Shown here: positions 14,252 to 27,020 of the stretch, in pieces
Position numbering within the stretch: the first letter of the stretch is position 1
How the letters are laid out: every line of letters begins with the position of its first letter
Notes under the pieces: model-generated
Seen by the model: the letters and a program-made list of their open reading frames with translations, nothing else
Databases searched by the model: none
Told to the model about the DNA's origin: nothing
Source: Plasmodium malariae
Taxonomy: Eukaryota; Apicomplexa; Aconoidasida; Haemosporida; Plasmodiidae
NCBI RefSeq assembly: GCF_900090045.1
Contig: NW_021638321.1
Coordinates: 62,001-126,000 of the forward strand
Direction: 5' to 3'
DNA: 64,000 nt
Translations under genes and position numbers: made by a program

Positions 14252-14570
14252 ATTATATATCTATAATATTATAAAATACAAACTAATGAATAAATAATAA
14301 CATAATATTTTTCTTATTAATATCTTTTGCTTTTTAGTAAGATATTAATTAAATATATACAACTATAATTTACAATTAAACAACTACATATGAAAAGATA
14401 TATAATAATGTATTATATATTTTTTACCTAAATGTTATATAAAAACAAATTGTATCATTAAAATAAAAGAATTTGAATTCATTCATAAATATACAATATA
14501 TATATATTAACTTTTTATTTAATGCAGTTTTAAATATTTTTTATTATATGGAAATATTCAGTTTATAAGC

Positions 14571-14618
14571 AATAGAGAACGTATAGAATATATATATAAT
14601 ACGCTCCTCTATATATTA
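14571..14618 (-). promoter_or_regulatory. Conserved upstream block of the fam-l-like gene
   Basis: On the minus strand this reads TAATATATAGAGGAG, then TATTATATATATATTC, then TACGTTCTCTATT. It lies 320-367 bp upstream of the start codon at 14251. Closely related blocks lie at similar distances upstream of the genes starting at 17707, 28910, 32509 and 60199. Conservation in non-coding AT-rich DNA suggests a promoter or other cis-element. The function is inferred. Confidence 0.5.
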
Positions 14619-16694
14619 AAATGCTTATTAAGGATACTAAGGAATTTATCCTGTTTGTAATACTAATTTTACAAGTATCATATTTTAGAGCAACTATATT
14701 TTATTCTTAATAAATATTAATTATAAAAGCATAAAATAACAAATAAAGAAAATATTTTGTGTTGTGTTAATTATAATCAATGCTTTAGTTTCCTCTTATT
14801 CATAAGCAGTTTTTTTGTTATTCTAAATATAATTAAAAAAATATAATTTATAATGTAATATCTAATTTACGAGGAAATATATTCATAAAGAAATTCAAGA
14901 AATAATTTTTTATGATTATGCATTTATTTTTGTAAATTATAATTTTTATAATTAAGTCACTGTTTAATTGTAAATAAAATATTTTTAAATTTATCCATTT
15001 TTTTTTTTTTTTTCCTTATTTATATTTTGAATATTGTAATTCAATTAGAAAAAAAGAAAATCGTAAAATTACGATAGAATTATTCCTTACATATACGCGT
15101 ATACGTATTTTTTTCATGTAATAACATATTTTAACGAATTATAATAATACTTTAAATTAAAAAAAAAAAATTAATATGCATTGATCATTTTAGTGAATAA
15201 AAGAAACACTTTTAAGTGTATGTAATTGTGAGAATTAAGCATATGTTAATATTATACTAATATTTTAATTTGAATTTATGAAAAATAAAATTTAATAAAT
15301 AAAAATAAAAGAAAGACATTTGCATGCTAATACTTAGATATTATATTCGTTTACTTAATGTAAGAAAAATAGTGTAACATACAAAACAAGCTATATTAAA
15401 ATCTATTTGGTAAAACAAATAATATTTTTTATATATTACGTATAATGAACAAAATTTTCATTTTATTTTATTTTATATTAATAATGACTACATAAATGTA
15501 AATGAACTATTAATTGTCTATAAATACTATAAATACTATATATATTTATGCACCTTTGAAAATTTATTAACTCTTAATACAAATATAGATATAAAAAAAT
15601 GAAAATATATATAAAGAATAGATACAAATTATTACATTGTTGTAGAAAAAATAATTATCTTTTCATTACCCTTTATGATAATTGGACTTTTTATACAAAT
15701 AGGAAAATATTAAAAATGATAATATTATGAAAAAGCAATGGAAAATAAAATTTATGTGTATTATCTGTTAGTATACGCTTAACTTTAATCCATTATATTA
15801 TTCTTTTAATCATGTGAATATTAAAAAAAATAAATATTTAATTTACCTACAAATTTTCAATATAATATAATTTAATTTAAATTTCCAAAATGGAATTAAC
15901 ACAATAATTAACCAAAATAATAAATAATGAATTTAACTATTGATTTAAATGTAAAGATATGAAACATATAAACTCTTAAGGAGTGTAAAGTTATATTTAT
16001 TTAATAATTATGTTTTTTTATTATATTTTAATGACCTAAAATGAATACCATAAAAAAATATAAAAATATAGTAAAAATATTTGTACTAAAATTATGTTAC
16101 ACAATACATTTCTGAAAAAACAAATATTAAAAAATAAATATTTTTTTTTAAGTAAATATATATATCATTACAAGAAAATATACTGACCTCCTATTGTTAA
16201 ATTCTAAAGAAAACTTATTTATCGCTAATTTAAAACTAATCATGCATTTTCTTAATAACAAGAAAAAATAATCATTTTAAACTAGAACGATATAAAGAAC
16301 ACAAAAAAACCTTTTATATCAAATATATATTATCACAATTCAAATGATTTACATGAATTGTGATATAGTATATTTATTTTAACACACAAAGATAACCATT
16401 TTTCATAGATATCAATTTAAAAACAAAAATATATATACAAAATCAAAATATTTAATTATGCCAAAACAATAAATTAAAATGAAAATTACTAAATATTAAA
16501 ATGTTCAAATTCAAAAAAAACTTCAGAAAATATGTTTATTCTATTATATACCTAAAATACAACATATATATGTTCAATTCTACTACAGAAGCAATTAAAT
16601 GTATGCTTAATAAGTGTATGAAGTAAGATATTACAGACATAATTTTATATTAATGACTTCATTACATAAATAAACGTATTTACTAATATGCATA
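14619..16694. other. AT-rich intergenic region between the fam-l-like and fam-m-like genes
   Basis: No gene seen. A poly-T run lies near 14999-15013. The part next to 14.8 kb (a TTTCCTCTTATTC stretch) resembles sequence upstream of the other exported-protein genes near 29.5 and 33.1 kb, so conserved flanking DNA extends beyond the 48-bp block. Confidence 0.5.
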
Positions 16695-17707
16695 TTATCT
16701 TTTTCTGTATTTAATTTTTTCATATTTGTTGACTTTTTTATGATAATAAATAATTCCTATTATTACAGTAATACTTAATATAATGAAAGGTACGAAATAT
16801 ATTAGAATACGGAAAAATTGTCCTAATATGCATGCATCACTAACACTATTTGCTGTATCACACATAATACATGTAGCTGTGCCCCAGAATCAGATACACT
16901 GTGTTTTAAAAACCCTCCTAAATTTTTCAAAACTGATAAAAATGATTTCCATTCTCCTTCGCTTAAGGGTTTTAAAAATTCCTTGTTTAATCCTAATTCA
17001 GACAATAAAGTACTTTTGGGTTTTACAGAATTCAGTGATATTTCTAGTATAAATATTATTAATAAAAACAAGAAGATTAACACAGGTAAAAAAATTCGCA
17101 ATCCGAATTTTTTAAGTATTATTTTGTTGTAAATCTTATCACTGATTGCCTTGTTATTTTTAAGAAAATCCGTATAATCAAGTTCTTTGAATATTTTTTT
17201 TTCGGTATGAGAATATTTTTTTGTTTCAAATGTACAAGATTTATTTTTCGTAGGTCTTTTATAACCTCCTGCACACTTTGAGGGACATTCATTTGATCTT
17301 TTTTTTTTCCCCAAATCATCCTTCTCATTATTAGTTATATCATTTATTTCATGCATACCATTAATTGACATTTCTTCTTTTAAACATAAAGTACTTGAAT
17401 CATTATCCTTCTTGTATATTGCTAGTAAGCGATAAGTCCTTGCATGTAATATACTACGATTATTCTTTTTTTCATCCAAAGTTTTTTTAAGAGTACTCTA
17501 ATAAATAAAATAATGCAAATATTAGTTATATAATAGAATAAAGTATCTAATGGTAAATATAAAGAACTAATAAAAATTAATCGAAAATAATATAACTATC
17601 ACTAAATAATATTTTTATACTATATAAATACAAAAATGACATATCCAACATAAAAGGATAAACGTAGTAATTTTAATAAAAAGTGTAGTTTTAATATTTT
17701 GTTCCAT
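16695..17707 (-). pseudogene. fam-m-like exported protein, 2-nt frameshift
   Basis: Exon 1 (17707-17621) encodes 29 residues beginning MEQNIKTTLFIK with a Trp-containing hydrophobic leader. The intron is 123 nt. Exon 2 starts at 17497 with STLKKTLDEK, has a PEXEL-position RLLAI at 52-56 (no acidic fifth residue), then the fam-m signature TFETKKYSH-EKKIFKELDY and a first membrane segment (RIFLPVLIFLFLLIIFILE). The open frame ends at 16823. At about 16859-16864 an extra TG (minus strand) in a TGTG stretch shifts the frame. In the correct frame the sequence continues with TANSVSDACILGQFF, a second membrane segment and a basic YHKKVNKYEKIK tail to a stop at 16695. The truncated product would be about 253 residues and lacks the second membrane segment; the restored length would be about 295. 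The lesion is a real break or an assembly error. Confidence 0.8.
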
Positions 17708-18084
17708 GATATAGATCTTTAAAGCTGCAATATACTTATCAAGAATATAATTATGACATAATATTCCTTTAATTATAGAGGATACTGTTATAATTTATTT
17801 TATTTTTTAATTTTTTTTTCGTAAAAATATGTTAAAATATACATAACTTTAATTTATTTATAAAAGAATGAAAGAAAAATAAATTATAAATTTTTGGTTC
17901 TAATATTTTTTATAGTGCAATAAATTTAATTAATATAATACAAAATGAATTCATTAATAATTTTTCAAAATATATAAATTATTTATTTTGTAATATAATT
18001 AAACATTTTACTTTTAGTTCTTTTCAATATAAAATAACAAAATAAATATATGATTTATTTATATTACGAAATATTGATTATATA

Positions 18085-18132
18085 TAGAATCTAGAATGTA
18101 CAGAATATAGATAATACATTTCTCTATATTTT
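18085..18132 (-). promoter_or_regulatory. Conserved upstream block of the fam-m-like gene
   Basis: Minus-strand sequence includes ATATAGAGAAATGTATTATC and TATTCTGTACATTCTAG, 378-425 bp upstream of the start at 17707. It aligns without large gaps to the blocks at 14571, 29250, 32911 and 60572. Confidence 0.5.
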
Positions 18133-19999
18133 AAAAAAAAAGTATTACTGATTTCAAGGATGTATTCCTATAAATAATACAAATTTTATGAAAATTATAT
18201 TATCGAAAAAAAACGTTATTTCTAAAATAATATTAATTATTATACCTAAATAACAGCAGTAATAATAGAGAAAAAAATATTTTTTAATAGTTTTTGTATT
18301 ATTTTATCTATATTTTCGGCAACAGTTACTAGCAAACGTATGCATTTTTTATAAGCTATAATATATTTTTAAAAGAACATATTTATAAAAAGCCAAATAA
18401 TATACTAAAAAAGTATATGTTTCAATATAAATGAAGTATAATCTTTTGTTTTGTAATTTAATTTTTGAAGAATATAGTACTTCGTTATATATAATTTATG
18501 CTATTATTCATAAATTAACAGATTGTAAAATTATAGACTATTATTTTCTATTATTAACTTAATATATATATTTGAAATTTATATAATACAAATATAATAA
18601 AGAATGCATAAAGTACATTCATATAAAATGTATTAACATATGTACACTGTTGGTAAAATAATATACTTTAATTATTTCAAAGGTAAAAATGAATATAATT
18701 TGTTCTTATCCATTTATTTTATCAAAGATACTTAAGTCTTATTTACAAGAAGCATTGACTCCCAAAATTACGTAATATAAAAGGAAAAATAACAAATATC
18801 TTTAATCCACTCATTTAAAAAAAAAACTTTATGAATTATAAAATTCATTATGTTAAATTAATATTTCATTCATGAAATCAGATTTATATTATTTCTATTA
18901 ATAATTTCATACTTGTACAATAAAAACAAAACTAAAAATTTTTGAAAAATATTCTTATATCAGATAAGCCAAGGAACATGCAATTCTCATAATAAAACTT
19001 TTATAAAAATATTTTGTTACATTTTCTTTTAAATAAAAAATACATATCAACCGAGAAAAACATATGTTTCTCTTCTTACTAAATGAAAAGCAAAGTAATG
19101 CATTAAAATTAGAACTAAAATATAATAAATTTATTACAAAAGTTATACAAATATTCTTTTACAATCACATGAAAGAAAACAAAAGAATAATTGAAAATGT
19201 AATTTATTTCTACTAGTTAAGTTATATTAATTATAATTTTACATATTAAATTAAACTATCACATATGTTTTATAATACTGAGATATATTTAAGATTTACA
19301 GATATAATTTCTTCAATTATTTACATAATATTCTTAATATTGGGCAATATAAATTTCACATTTTTATGAATCATAAAAGATATATTATATACATATATAT
19401 ATGTGCGCATTTAGGTAGTTGAATAACCTTATAAGTATAAATTAAAATACAAAAACAAATATACCGACACAAGAACTGTTCATATAATATAATATATATT
19501 TCTTTACATTTATTTATAAAAATATATTTATATATTAACTAAGGTACAAAACTAAATTAGTTACATAAAATTTTTTTTTATTTATAATTTATAACATTAC
19601 TAGACACCCTAAAAATATTATTTCTAGAAACAATATATTTGTTATAATTATTTTTTAATTCCATTTCTTCCTACATCAACGTATTATTAAGAATTTTACT
19701 ACTATATAATTATCCATTAAAATAGTTAACAAAGTAACGAACGAAAATACATTTATATTTCTCATCTCAGAATTAATCAATATTCCTATTACTTCTGTTA
19801 CAAATATTTATAACAAGTTCCCTAATGAAATATGCTATAAAAAAGGTAATATATATACTATAAAATTAAATGCTAATAACGTACTCATACATATTAAATA
19901 TTTTTAATTTGTTTTCTGGGGACTAAAGTTATATTTCCTGTATTATAATTTTAGAACTAAATGTCATACATAAGAATTTTTCAAAAAAAAAATATATTT
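18133..19999. other. AT-rich intergenic region, no gene seen
   Basis: No supported gene, RNA gene or tandem repeat. It contains scattered slightly less AT-rich patches (for example near 18320 and 18960), but no frame stays open over them. Confidence 0.5.
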
Positions 20000-20502
20000 A
20001 TCACTTCAAATGACCTACATAAACATTTAACCAACTGCTGTCTCTCTTTTTATCTTCAGCAGATAAATTATAATTATCAGTAAACTAATATTCACCATTA
20101 TATTGTCATATAATATTACCATCCATATTGTCCCAATTATAATATCCATTCATAAATAACATATATAAAGTCCTATATTATTTGTATCTTTCTCATATTC
20201 TGATAATAATAAGTAATTTATTCGTAAATAATGTTCGTTTTTAAATTTTCTAATTATATAAAAACATATAAAGTCAATCTACAAAGAAAATAAAATATTT
20301 TTATTATTTATAATTTGATAAATATAATTACTCATAGAGAATATTTTATTATAAGCATATATCTACACATAAGTGAAGCATAATAAAAAAAAAGAAAAAT
20401 TAATACTATGTTATTATAGCGCATTAGAAAAATATGAACATATGCAAATAAAAAGGATAAATGTAAAAGTTTTAACTAAAATAAATTATTCTTTTGTGAC
20501 CC
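20000..20502 (-). pseudogene. Decayed exported-protein pseudogene
   Basis: Minus strand. A leader exon at about 20502-20410 reads in one frame as TKE-stop-FILVKTFTFILFICIC-YFSN, the hydrophobic pattern of the exported-protein leader exons, but without an ATG. Downstream, at about 20230-20000, the second exon shows NYLLLSEYEKDTNNIGL, which aligns with the NYRLLAEYKKDKDSN region of the intact relatives; the PEXEL Arg appears replaced by Leu. After a frame change the sequence continues FTDNYNLSAEDKKRDSSWLN to a stop near 20000. Stops and at least one frameshift are present. The C-terminal residues do not match the fam-l-like or fam-m-like genes here, so it may represent another exported family. 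Confidence 0.55.
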
Positions 20503-22848
20503 TTGTTAGAATAATTTAATTTCGTAGCATATCTATATAAGTATAAAATTCTTTTACTTACAAAATTAGTGTTAAAAGGGTATAGTTATTTGTAATGTTA
20601 TTTAAATAAATTTTGTTTTTTAAAAAAGTAAAAAATTACATAAATAAAATATAAATACAATGTAAAAAAAGGAAAAGATAAATATAAATATATTTTTTTA
20701 TATATATCATATAATGTTATTTATACAAAGAGCAAATACAGATAAAATATTTTCGGTAAAACTAATTTATTAATAAATGTTCCAAAAAAAAAAAAATATA
20801 TATATATGTATATATATAAATATACTAGTGCATTTACAGAACAATCCCAAATTTTTGTCAATAATACTTTTCATAAAAAATACAAAATAAAATAAAATTT
20901 TAGGGATATAAATGTTATTTTTTATAATTATAAAAAATATACAGTGAGAATAGGCATATTAGCCTATATAATAAATATATTTATTAAATTCTTGCTAATA
21001 ATCCTAATAATAATCTTAGATATTTGTATATTATATACATTTTAAACATTTTTTAATAATTAAAAAGACCATAAATTACTTCATACTGTGTAATAGTAAT
21101 CATAGTATAGGAAAAAAAAAAAAAGTACAAAATTTTTTTTTATTACACAAATTATAATCTAACATGTGCCATATATGTACTATATATAAAACATTTGTAC
21201 ATTAAATAAAACATTCTACTCTAAAGTATAATCCAATAATACTATTTTTATATTTTAAAATTTTCTATCCACGTTAATTCTTTTATATAATTAGATTATA
21301 CTATTACATATGAAACAGCAAAATTCATATATAATTTAAAAAAATATATTTTTATATAATACTAAAATATAATTTATTATATTCAAGTATCAAAAGACTT
21401 TTTCTTTTATATTTTGTAAAAAAATATAAATTTATAAGTTCTATAGAACTTATGATTTAAAAAAAAAGAATAAAAAATTAAATGTACAAATAAAATCACT
21501 AATAGTAAATATGGTAATTAAAAAAAAAGAAAAATTATAAAAAAAGAATATTTTAAATAGAGTAATTTAAAATATAACATGAAATGGAAAAGAAATAAGA
21601 ACATATAATATATAAAATAACACATAACACAATTAATGAAAATTCTTAATGCTTTATATTACTTTTTTATAACACTGTAGGTATAAAATAGCATACTTAT
21701 ATTCTATTAATCTATAAATAAATATTACCAAAATCATATATTAAATAATAGATTTTATGTAATTAAAAAAGTATATATAAAAACGTGAAATTTTTAATAT
21801 TCTACATAATAGATATTATCCTACAATATTTCACAAAAATAAGATAATTATTTTTTATTTTATACTTTCATATATATGTAGGATATATATTTATATGCAT
21901 TTTATATATAATTAAAAAGTATTTAGATGATTAATCATTAACAACCATAAACTATTCTATTACTTTCCCTTAGTTTGTCGTAAATTACTAATTTATACTT
22001 ATATAAAGAAATCCAAACACGTATCATAATATCTAATGCTATAAGTTTTGAGGACAAAATGATAAAGCAGTTGTAAACATATAAAATTTTAGTTAATAAA
22101 TATATTCTATATTCGCATAGAACTAACTGAGGTGGTCATTTTTGGAGTATTTATTTTTCTCTAAATAATGTTTTTTGTATTTTATTCCTAATAAAATATT
22201 CACGACATTGTAAATTAATTATTTATATTAATCTAAGAAAAGTATCATATATAAATAATTTATATTTATTATAGAAATATTTAACTTGTATTTAAGTAAA
22301 TATATATATCATAAAAGTATAGTATTATTAAAAATATACGTACGGATATATGTAATAAATAAGAACATTTAGACATTTTAAAAAAATACTATATATGATG
22401 GATAGGAAAAAAATATATTCTAATACTAATGAAATTTAAAAATATATATTAATCTCCATATTACATATTAAAGTATGTAAGTATATCATTGTGAATTCAC
22501 AAAGATTACATATTTCTTCAATATTTTTCCAAGATATATTTTTAGTAAGAATACAATATATTTTTTAAAACTCTTTAATAAATACATTTCTGAAGATAAA
22601 TATTATTCTAATATATAGTGGTACGAACACTTTTTGATATCAGATAATATTTTAGAGTGTCTATGTAATGATAAGTAAACATTACAACATATATAATAGC
22701 GAATATTAAAACTTCATACAATGGATTTATAAAACAAAGAAACAAGATTGATAACATCAAAATTGGTGAAAAAATTAATATTTGTATATTGCATAAATTT
22801 ATTTTATTATAAATATTTTAATTAAATTTCTGTCTTTTTTATTTTTAT
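20503..22848. other. AT-rich intergenic region, no gene seen
   Basis: Very AT-rich with many poly-A and poly-T runs. I see no supported coding sequence, RNA gene or ordered repeat. Confidence 0.5.
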
Positions 22849-23245
22849 CTACATAGCACAGTATGTCCAGTATGCAATTTTCAAAATATGTTTCCTAATT
22901 TCTTTGAGATATTTTGATGTAGAACTTATTTTTTTACTAATAAATTTATTCCTATTGACATCCCTTAATTTATGTATTAAATGTTTTAATAATGATTTAA
23001 GTTTTTCGTTATACTTTAAATTTAATTAGTTCTTGTTTTTTCTTTTGATAAATATTTCCTCTAATTTATACTAACTTACGGCTGTTTTTTTCTTTTCTTT
23101 ATTTCATTATTTATTATTTGATGATTTCTTTTTTTTCAAAGTTACATTTCGTGCTTTAAGTTTTATTATATATTGTCTAATAATATAACAGTTTTCTAAT
23201 ATAAAGAAGATTCTCATTTGTTCACCTGATTTATAGTTTTACTAA
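22849..23245 (-). pseudogene. Lysine-rich gene remnant, family unknown
   Basis: A single minus-strand frame, interrupted by a few stops, reads as coherent lysine-rich protein over about 130 codons. The 3' part is the longest clean piece (about 22849-23027), including LKSLLKHLIHKLRDVNRN, KYLKEIRKHILK and a final AYWTYCAM before TAG. The persistence of one protein-like frame through scattered stops is what a decayed gene looks like. I do not recognise the family; a helical exported protein would fit the composition. No leader exon is identified. Confidence 0.4.
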
Positions 23246-23289
23246 TTAGGAAGGAAATATAAGATTAAACATATATTTTATGATTTCAG

Positions 23290-23544
23290 AATGTATTTTA
23301 CTTTATAAAAAGTAAAGTTTTTTACAAAAAGGAAGACAAAAATATAGACAGTGTAATTATATCATATTATGTAAAGGTGACAAGTTCATATAAAAAAGAC
23401 AAATTAATAAATTTTTATGATGAGAAGCTTAATTTTATTTTTCGAGACTTTTCTATAGCAATCATAAATTTACTACGGAATAAAGTGTTCAATATACTGT
23501 TCATACTTCTATTTAGATCGAAGTTTTTATTTATTCCCTTATAA
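23290..23544 (+). pseudogene. Open exon-like frame without a start, family unknown
   Basis: An 84-codon frame with no Met near its start, preceded by a good acceptor (TTATGATTTCAG ending at 23289) and ending in TAA. Composition is protein-like rather than homopolymeric: KKEDKNIDSVIISYYVKV, then FYDEKLNFIFRDF, then a hydrophobic end. It could be the last exon of a decayed or undescribed plus-strand gene. No upstream exon was found, and chance open frames of this length are possible in this much AT-rich DNA. Confidence 0.3.
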
Positions 23545-26184
23545 TATTTTACTCATCGTTTTTAATTCATCGAAATTATTTATTAAAATATATATATATA
23601 CTTATATATGTACACATTGTGTATTGGACAATAAAATAAAGAAGTAAAATATAATAATAAAGTAGTAACACGTACTTATATATTTACTTACGAAACGTCA
23701 ACTTTACATATATTTAACTTAATTTATAGAAATTAGTTACTTAGAGAAGTTTCAAATTAAAAATTTTTCTAATCAAATTATTTTTTTGTAGAAAATAATT
23801 TCAATAATAAAATATTTCCCTTCAGTTATATATAAAAGAAGTTATTTTTTTATAATTATAAGAAAAATATTTAAAAAATTTGGTTTTCGCCCTTTTTTTC
23901 CTAACTTTTTATTATTTATCCTAAAACATACTATAATTTATTTAAATACATGAATATTACTATATCTGCCACTATATTATATAACTATATTATAACGATA
24001 TACTTTCGCTGAACATAAAATGTCTAAGGCATCAAAACAAAATGACTAAACAAATTATTCTGCTTATTTCTAATATAAAATTTACATAGAATACTAAACT
24101 TTCTATAGAATATATAAACGCTAAATTAAATTTAATTTTTTAGCAAACATCAATATTTTTTATTTTACTCAATTTTAATATCGTAGGAAGATAAAAAATA
24201 TGTTCATTTTCGTTCCTGTCTTTAGAAATCTACAAAATTTTCAACCAATTCAGTATTTAATTTTTTATTTTATTTCACTTTTATTTTGGTATTATTAAAT
24301 AAAAATGTACATATATACTTATGCAAACGTTATGTTTATTTTTTTTAATACCAAATTAATTAATTTATAATTAACAAATATATAAAGCTAATAAAATAAA
24401 GTAAAATACAAATAAAATAATTAGTTGATTAACCATAAACATTATTATGCATTTTTCTTTTTATTTACATATTTTCAAGGATAAATATTTTCATAATTTT
24501 TTCCTATAATAATAAACAAATGCTAAAATATAGATAATAATAACAAATAAATCATTTTTATTCTTTTTATTCTTTTATATATAAATGTATACAAAAGTTC
24601 ACATATAAAGTAAAAGTGCAAGCTGCTTTTTTTTTTCTTTTTTTTTTTATATTTTTTTTATCATTTATATAATTTCAGTATTATTAAAAATAATAATTAC
24701 TCACGCTTAAATTTTAATATATATTTTTACATTTAATACTTTATAGCTCTAAGTTCGTAAAATCGTATTTTAAATAAAAAACTTTTATAAATTATGAATA
24801 TAATTTTTTATTATCTGTAGCAAAAATAAATGTACAGCGAAAATAAAATAATAATATATAAATGAATAAAATATTTCATATTAATTCAGTATAATCGTTC
24901 TTCCTTCTAAAGTTTTGTTTTTCCACTTTCATGCTAATTTTTATCTTATAAAATAAGAAATCATTCTTTGAAAACTTCGCTAAAATATATTTAAAATTTA
25001 TTTCATTTTAATTTATCAATTTTTTTTGTTAATGGCCTTCTGAGTGAAAAAATAAACATAAAATTATTTAAAAAAAAAAACTTGTTAAGTAAAAAAAAAA
25101 AAAAAATTGAAATAAAAAAAATATTGTACACAAATAGCAGAAAATCTTAGAAAAAGAAAAATTTTATTTTTAAAATATAATATTTAATTTAATTGGTTTT
25201 TTTCTCAATATATCACTTTCTATTTGTATTTATGTAACATTCAAAAAACAAGGTATAATAACGGATTACATGTTATAGTTTTAATATTTTTTTATCACTA
25301 TATTATTGAAAATATTGGATTCATATATAAATATATATTGTGTGCAAAGAATCAATAGAGCTAGTTGTTAAATTAATATACAAAAAGAATATTTTATATA
25401 TTATTTATAACATAAAAATAAAACTATATATAAGTTAAATAATTATATTTAGTCAGCTAAGTTTTTAATAATTGCATTTAATCAAATGATGTCTAAAACT
25501 CGTTATATATATATTATAAATGCATATAATATATTATAATTTTGTTATTATTATTTATATTCCATGTACGTTTTAATTAATTTTTAATAAAAATAATTTC
25601 AAAAAACATTACATTTGACTAATTAATAGATTCTTTCTAAAAAAATTTTATCATACATTTTCTGATATATTTAATGATATAAGCTCTAAAAATATTTTGT
25701 AAATGTATTCTAGCGCATATTTTATTACTACAATTTTATCTAATAATATATCCATATTAAAACAATATTTTATGAATATATTGTATACAAATATATATAT
25801 ATATCTTTGCAATAATATATTTGTAAGTTGAACTATAATATTTATATGACTTTTTTCATTAAATACTTATTAAATCCATTTTTAGTTGTTTTATTTTAAT
25901 AATATTAATTAATAATATTGTTAAATATTTCTTTAACTTAAATATATATTTTTTAATTATAACATATTTTTAAATGTATATTTGTCTTGTTCCATCGTAG
26001 TTCTACTGTTATATTTACATAAAAAAAAAAATATAAAGGCTTTATATATTGTCATAACAGTAAATAATTAAGGCAATTTGTATATTTACCATTTATTTAT
26101 TATCTGAATTATCATATGTATATAATATCTTAATTATTACATAAGTTTTAACAACTTTAAAGAAATATATTATAAAGGCGAAAT
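23545..26184. other. AT-rich intergenic region, no gene seen
   Basis: Homopolymer-rich DNA (for example poly-T near 24629-24649 and poly-A near 25071 and 25092). No supported gene. Confidence 0.5.
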
Positions 26185-27020
26185 ACAAAAGTATGCATCT
26201 TTTTTACTAAAGCTTTTATTTTTTCCTTTCTTATATGTACATTAAAATATTCATACAAGGTATCTTAGTTATTATACTTAAATTTTTTCCTTTTCTTTTT
26301 TATTTTATGTTTCTATATGAAAGAAAAATTTAATTCACATAACATATAAATATACATTTATTGAATGTTTAATATGAATTTTTACTTTTAGTCAACCATC
26401 TGTTATAAATCAAAAAACAAGGAATTGAACAAAAATAACATATTAAACGTTAAATTTAGTAGAATATTAAGTAGTGAAGCAATAGAATCGTTCAGAGTTA
26501 AATTTAAACTTAAAAAAAAAAAATAACTAATTTAAAATGAGAAAGGAACAAAGCATTTAAAAGAAAACCATATGTATTATAGCATAATAACCATTTTCAA
26601 GAAGATAATAAATCAATATTCAGTGATACTTATCAAGAAGAACTTAATTATTTTACGGAAAACTCAGAATTGCAGAAACAAGGATAATTCGACATTAAAG
26701 ATAATTTAAAAGAAATACCTCCTACATTGAAACATCATGATAATAATCGGAACAAAGAATACTTACTCAAGAATTTTAAAAAATTATACTCAAAATTTGA
26801 CTCATCATTTAGCCATATAAATTCAAGTAATAAATATAATTCTTTTAATAACGAAAATTAAATTAATGCTACTGAAATTTATAAGCAGAAACATACAAGA
26901 AAATTTACAATTTGTTACCTACCTTCTTGGTTAAAAAAGCCACGGTTCCGTAGCTTAATTTTTTTCTTATTTTTTTTCTTAAGTAGAATGTTCATTGGAA
27001 TATTACTTGCACAATTTTAA
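26185..27020 (+). pseudogene. Exported membrane-protein pseudogene, plus strand
   Basis: A leader exon remnant (about 26185-26259) reads FFTKAFIFSFLICTLKY-YK and ends at a GT donor; no ATG is visible in that frame. After an intron (26260-26391) exon 2 starts STICYKSKNKELN and has a PEXEL-like RILSS before a stop in a poly-A stretch (near 26523). A second frame then runs from about 26580 to 27020 with two internal TAA stops. Pieces include DTYQEELNYF, HHDNNRNKEYLLKNFKKLYS and KFDSSFSHINSSNKYNSF. It ends with a C-terminal membrane segment (RSLIFFLFFFLSRMFIGILL) and TAA. It is the only recognisable two-exon exported gene on the plus strand and differs from the fam-l-like and fam-m-like genes. 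The precise family is unknown. Confidence 0.6.

Larger units (their letters stand above)
13371..18132. repeat. fam-l/fam-m pair duplication, copy 1
   Basis: A minus-strand fam-l-like gene and a minus-strand fam-m-like gene lie about 3.5 kb apart (start codons 14251 and 17707). The same ordered pair recurs with start codons at 28910 and 32509, offsets 14659 and 14802. Upstream conserved blocks accompany all four genes. The pair therefore appears to have been copied as a unit. Confidence 0.6.

Noticed and set aside
16783..17328. Open frames at 16783-17052 (+) and 17119-17328 (-) within the fam-m-like gene
   Set aside because: They overlap the well-supported minus-strand reading frame and are shadows of its codons in other frames.
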